From: Chlorobium sp.
Lineage (GTDB): Bacteria; Bacteroidota; Chlorobiia; Chlorobiales; Chlorobiaceae
Length of the DNA stretch: 5,163 nt
NCBI GenBank assembly: GCA_026193435.1
Contig: JAPHUN010000321.1
Coordinates: forward strand, 1 to 5,163
Direction of reading: 5' to 3'
Below the pieces are notes generated by a model, which saw nothing but the letters and a program-made list of their open reading frames with translations, was not told where the DNA came from and made no database searches. The position numbers and the translations under genes are program-made. Shown here one piece after another: positions 4,680 to 5,163 of this stretch (the stretch's first letter is position 1; every line of letters starts with the position of its first letter).

Positions 4680-5163
4680 ATGGAACATAACGACCGGGTT
4701 CGCTCAGAACATACATTCAAAGGAGGAAGAGCCAGAAAAGGACTGAAAACCGCGGCTATCATTACAGGTATCATCCTCATTGTCGAGCTTGTCGGAGGCT
4801 GGCTTTCCGGCAGCCTCGCGCTCATGGCTGATGCCGGACATATGGCCACTGATTTTCTCGCTCTGCTCATCAGTTATCTTGCAATACTTTTCAGCTCAAA
4901 ACCATCCACAGAACAACGTTCCTACGGTTATTTCCGCCTTGAAATCATAGCTGCCCTGATTAACGGGGTCGTTCTCTGTATCACCGCCCTGTTTGTAACC
5001 ATCGAAGCCTGGAAAAGGATCTCCCTGCCCAAAGAGATCGAAACCATCCAGATGCTTGTTTTCGGTATCGTTGGCCTTCTCGCAAATGCGTTCAATGCGA
5101 TACAGCTCAGAAAGGAAAAGAATAACAGTGTCAATGTCAAAGCAGCCTATACGCATATACTCA
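4680..5163 (+). CDS. Cation diffusion facilitator (CDF) transporter, CzcD/ZnT-like, N-terminal part
   Basis: This frame starts at ATG 4680 and stays open to the last base of the window (161 codons), so the 3' part is missing. It is a proton-coupled efflux transporter of the CDF family in the inner membrane, most likely for Zn2+ and related divalent metals. Visible are TM1 (AAIITGIILIVELVGGWLSG, ~25-44), TM2 with the metal site LALMADAGHMATDFLALL (His54 and Asp58; the H-D pair is typical of the ZnT/CzcD branch), the YGYFRLEI motif (82-89), TM3 (~89-110), a TM4 with GLLANAFNA (~124-142), and VNVKAAYTH, which leads into TM5. The N-terminus lacks an obvious His-rich stretch in the part seen. An in-frame TGA at 4671-4673 fixes this ATG as the first possible start; the Shine-Dalgarno is poor (CCGGAA touching the ATG). 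It is divergent from the GroES-like gene. Confidence 0.93.
   Translation, partial: MEHNDRVRSEHTFKGGRARKGLKTAAIITGIILIVELVGGWLSGSLALMADAGHMATDFLALLISYLAILFSSKPSTEQRSYGYFRLEIIAALINGVVLCITALFVTIEAWKRISLPKEIETIQMLVFGIVGLLANAFNAIQLRKEKNNSVNVKAAYTHIL

Noticed and set aside
4667..5156. Three minus-strand open frames at the right end
   Set aside because: They are antisense to the CDF transporter frame, which starts at 4680 and stays open to the window edge with clear CDF motifs.

Overview
This is a gene-dense bacterial window with six recognisable protein genes, no RNA genes, no IS element and no CRISPR array. The gene content points to a green sulfur bacterium (Chlorobi) or a close relative in the Bacteroidota/Chlorobi group. 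The basis is a divergent GroES-family protein of about 127 aa, an L,D-transpeptidase-like protein of the YkuD_2 type, and intergenic DNA full of short heptamer-like repeats. This placement is an inference from family recognition; no database was searched.

Layout. Positions 1-369 are non-coding and repeat-rich: a degenerate 7-bp-period tract, a nested palindromic element (64-202), then degenerate repeats running into the 3' end of the next gene. 370-1239 (minus) is a YmdB-family metallophosphoesterase. 1240-1448 is a divergent spacer carrying an 11-bp direct repeat. 1449-2354 (plus) is a pirin, followed directly by 2356-3003 (plus), a membrane-anchored murein L,D-transpeptidase-like protein. 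2983-3132 is a convergent spacer with a striking array of twelve 7-bp units and a GC-rich hairpin. 3133-4068 (minus) is quinolinate synthase NadA. 4159-4542 (minus) is the GroES-family protein, 90 bp upstream of nadA and possibly co-transcribed with it. 4680-5163 (plus) is the N-terminal part of a cation diffusion facilitator transporter that runs off the window.

The genes are mostly housekeeping: cyclic-nucleotide phosphodiesterase, cupin, envelope protein, NAD biosynthesis, chaperonin-like protein and metal efflux. They do not form one pathway. The unusual part of the window is its repeats. Two separate genes (ymdB and the transpeptidase-like gene) end inside heptanucleotide arrays. In both, the array lies on the coding strand and supplies the last codons and the TGA stop. 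Because 7 bp equals 1 modulo 3, a unit that carries TGA presents it to every reading frame within three units, so such arrays may act as frame-independent translational stops at gene ends. The other notable structure is the palindrome at 64-202. Two inverted copies of a ~32-bp palindromic module lie inside two arms of a larger palindromic element, as if one small repeat had inserted into another. I see no clear undescribed multi-gene system.
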